From: Burkholderiales bacterium
GTDB lineage: Bacteria > Pseudomonadota > Gammaproteobacteria > Burkholderiales > Casimicrobiaceae
Direction: 5' to 3'
DNA: 6,248 nt
Assembly: GCA_031257235.1 (NCBI GenBank)
Contig: JAIRPA010000112.1
Coordinates: forward strand, 1 to 6,248
Position numbers and translations under genes: made by a program. Below, piece by piece: positions 5,216-6,248 of the stretch. The notes under the pieces are model-generated. The model was not told where the DNA came from. It saw nothing but the letters and a program-made list of their open reading frames with translations, and ran no database searches. The first letter of the stretch is position 1. Each line of letters opens with the position of its first letter.

Positions 5216-6248
5216 ATGAAATCGTTTAATGTAGGTTTGTTGGGGTTTGGAACTGTCGGTAGCGGGGTATGGAATGTTTTAGCCCGCAATCAAAATGAAA
5301 TCAGCCGTCGCGCGGGAAGCGCGATCACCATCACGCAGGTGGCGTCTCGCGTGGAAGACGGTTCGTTTGCGCGCGCCAATGAGCATTGCAAAACCGCCAA
5401 AGTGGTCGATGACGCGATGTCCGTTATCCGTGATCCCGATATTCATGTCGTGTGTGAGTTAATCGGCGGCACAAAAATCGCCAAAACTTTAGTATTGGAA
5501 GCGATTCATCAAGGCAAGCATGTGGTCACCGCCAATAAAGCGCTCTTGGCAACACACGGCAGCGAGATTTTTGAAGCGGCAAATAAAAAGGGCGTGGCGG
5601 TGGCGTTTGAAGCGGCGGTCGCCGGCGGGATTCCGATCATCAAAGCCTTGCGTGAAGGTTTGAGCGCGAACCGCATCGAATGGATCGCGGGCATCATCAA
5701 CGGCACCTCCAATTTTATATTGTCCACCATGCGCGATACCGGCGCTTCCTTTGCGGAAGTTTTGCGCGAGGCGCAAAAGCGCGGCTTTGCCGAAGCCGAC
5801 CCTACGTTTGATATTGAGGGCATTGACGCGGCGCATAAGCTGACCATTATGGCGTCGATTGCATTCGGCATTCCCATCCAATTTGATAAAGTGTTTGCGG
5901 AAGGCATTTCAAAACTTCATCGTGAAGACATTCGTTACGCGGAAGAGTTGGGTTACAGAATCAAACTTTTAGGGATGACGCGGCGCACCAAAAATCATGG
6001 GATAGAAATGCGCGTGCATCCGACGTTGATTCCGAAACGCCGATTGATTGCCAATGTGGAAGGCGCGATGAACGCGGTCTTGGTCAAAGGAGATGCCGTG
6101 GGTCCCACGCTTTATTACGGCGCGGGCGCCGGCTCCGAGCCGACCGCAAGCGCGGTGATTGCGGACTTAGTTGACTTGGCGCGACTTCAAAACGCCGACC
6201 CGAAAAATCGGGTGCCGCATTTGGCGTTTCAAGTGGATCAAATCAGTA
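5216..6248 (+). CDS. hom: Homoserine dehydrogenase, 344 N-terminal residues (cut by window edge)
   Basis: Hom reduces aspartate semialdehyde to homoserine with NAD(P)H, the branch point to threonine and methionine. The visible 344 residues start with the Rossmann motif VGLLGFGTVGSGV (6-18). HVVTANKALLA (102-112) contains the conserved lysine K108. The catalytic domain has FEAAVAGGIPII (131-142), GIINGTSNFIL (159-169) and FAEADP (191-196), with E193, D204 and K208 equivalent to yeast E208, D219 and K223. GAGAGSEPTASAV (302-314) ends the catalytic core. The family in this group is about 430-440 residues, so roughly 90 residues, including the expected regulatory ACT domain, lie beyond the window. 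The start is fixed: an in-frame TGA lies directly before the ATG, and the ATG at 5212 belongs to another frame that stops after five codons. The ribosome binding site (AAGAAAG) is weak. thrC would be the expected next gene. Confidence 0.96.
   Translation, partial: MKSFNVGLLGFGTVGSGVWNVLARNQNEISRRAGSAITITQVASRVEDGSFARANEHCKTAKVVDDAMSVIRDPDIHVVCELIGGTKIAKTLVLEAIHQGKHVVTANKALLATHGSEIFEAANKKGVAVAFEAAVAGGIPIIKALREGLSANRIEWIAGIINGTSNFILSTMRDTGASFAEVLREAQKRGFAEADPTFDIEGIDAAHKLTIMASIAFGIPIQFDKVFAEGISKLHREDIRYAEELGYRIKLLGMTRRTKNHGIEMRVHPTLIPKRRLIANVEGAMNAVLVKGDAVGPTLYYGAGAGSEPTASAVIADLVDLARLQNADPKNRVPHLAFQVDQIS

Noticed and set aside
5489..5907. Two minus-strand ORFs of 130-132 codons inside hom
   Set aside because: The plus-strand frame carries all homoserine dehydrogenase motifs across this interval; the minus frames overlap each other and resemble nothing.

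Overview
This window looks like an ordinary chromosomal segment of a Gram-negative proteobacterium. A betaproteobacterium is my best guess. The evidence is an MEP-pathway IspH of the proteobacterial type, a lipoprotein acyltransferase, a full-length two-domain Ppx/GppA protein, and an AlaC-type aminotransferase directly followed by hom, an order I associate with betaproteobacteria. Base composition is moderate, roughly half G+C, with an AT-rich island around 3290-3560. The genus cannot be named from the sequence.

Layout: positions 1-2584 hold three genes on the minus strand, read from right to left: ppx/gppA (2584-1070), lgt (1058-267) and the 5' part of ispH (228-1, cut by the window edge). 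The gaps of 11 and 38 bases suggest one operon. Positions 3969-6248 hold two genes on the plus strand: an alaC-like aminotransferase (3969-5156) and hom (5216 to the window end, cut before its expected C-terminal ACT domain). The two groups diverge.

Between them lies a 1.38 kb region (2585-3968) with no gene I can recognise. Its first part (2585-3260) is open in several frames, but none is convincing. The best small candidates are a 37-codon minus-strand ORF with a good ribosome binding site and a 139-codon plus-strand ORF. The middle (about 3290-3560) is AT-rich and contains the strongest Shine-Dalgarno sequence of the window, followed by only nine codons. The last part (3591-3884) is a dense repeat module: degenerate heptamer arrays (NNNTCAG) on the left and their inverted counterpart (CTGANNN) on the right, two near-identical 35-base hairpins in inverted orientation, another A/T-armed hairpin, a strong bidirectional terminator-like hairpin, and a 9-base tandem repeat. 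The promoter of the aminotransferase gene should lie just after this module.

Functionally the genes are housekeeping: isoprenoid precursor synthesis (ispH), lipoprotein maturation (lgt), polyphosphate or pppGpp turnover (ppx/gppA), alanine or related transamination (alaC), and the homoserine branch of the aspartate family (hom). I see no defence, mobile or otherwise novel system. The repeat module is the part worth a second look.
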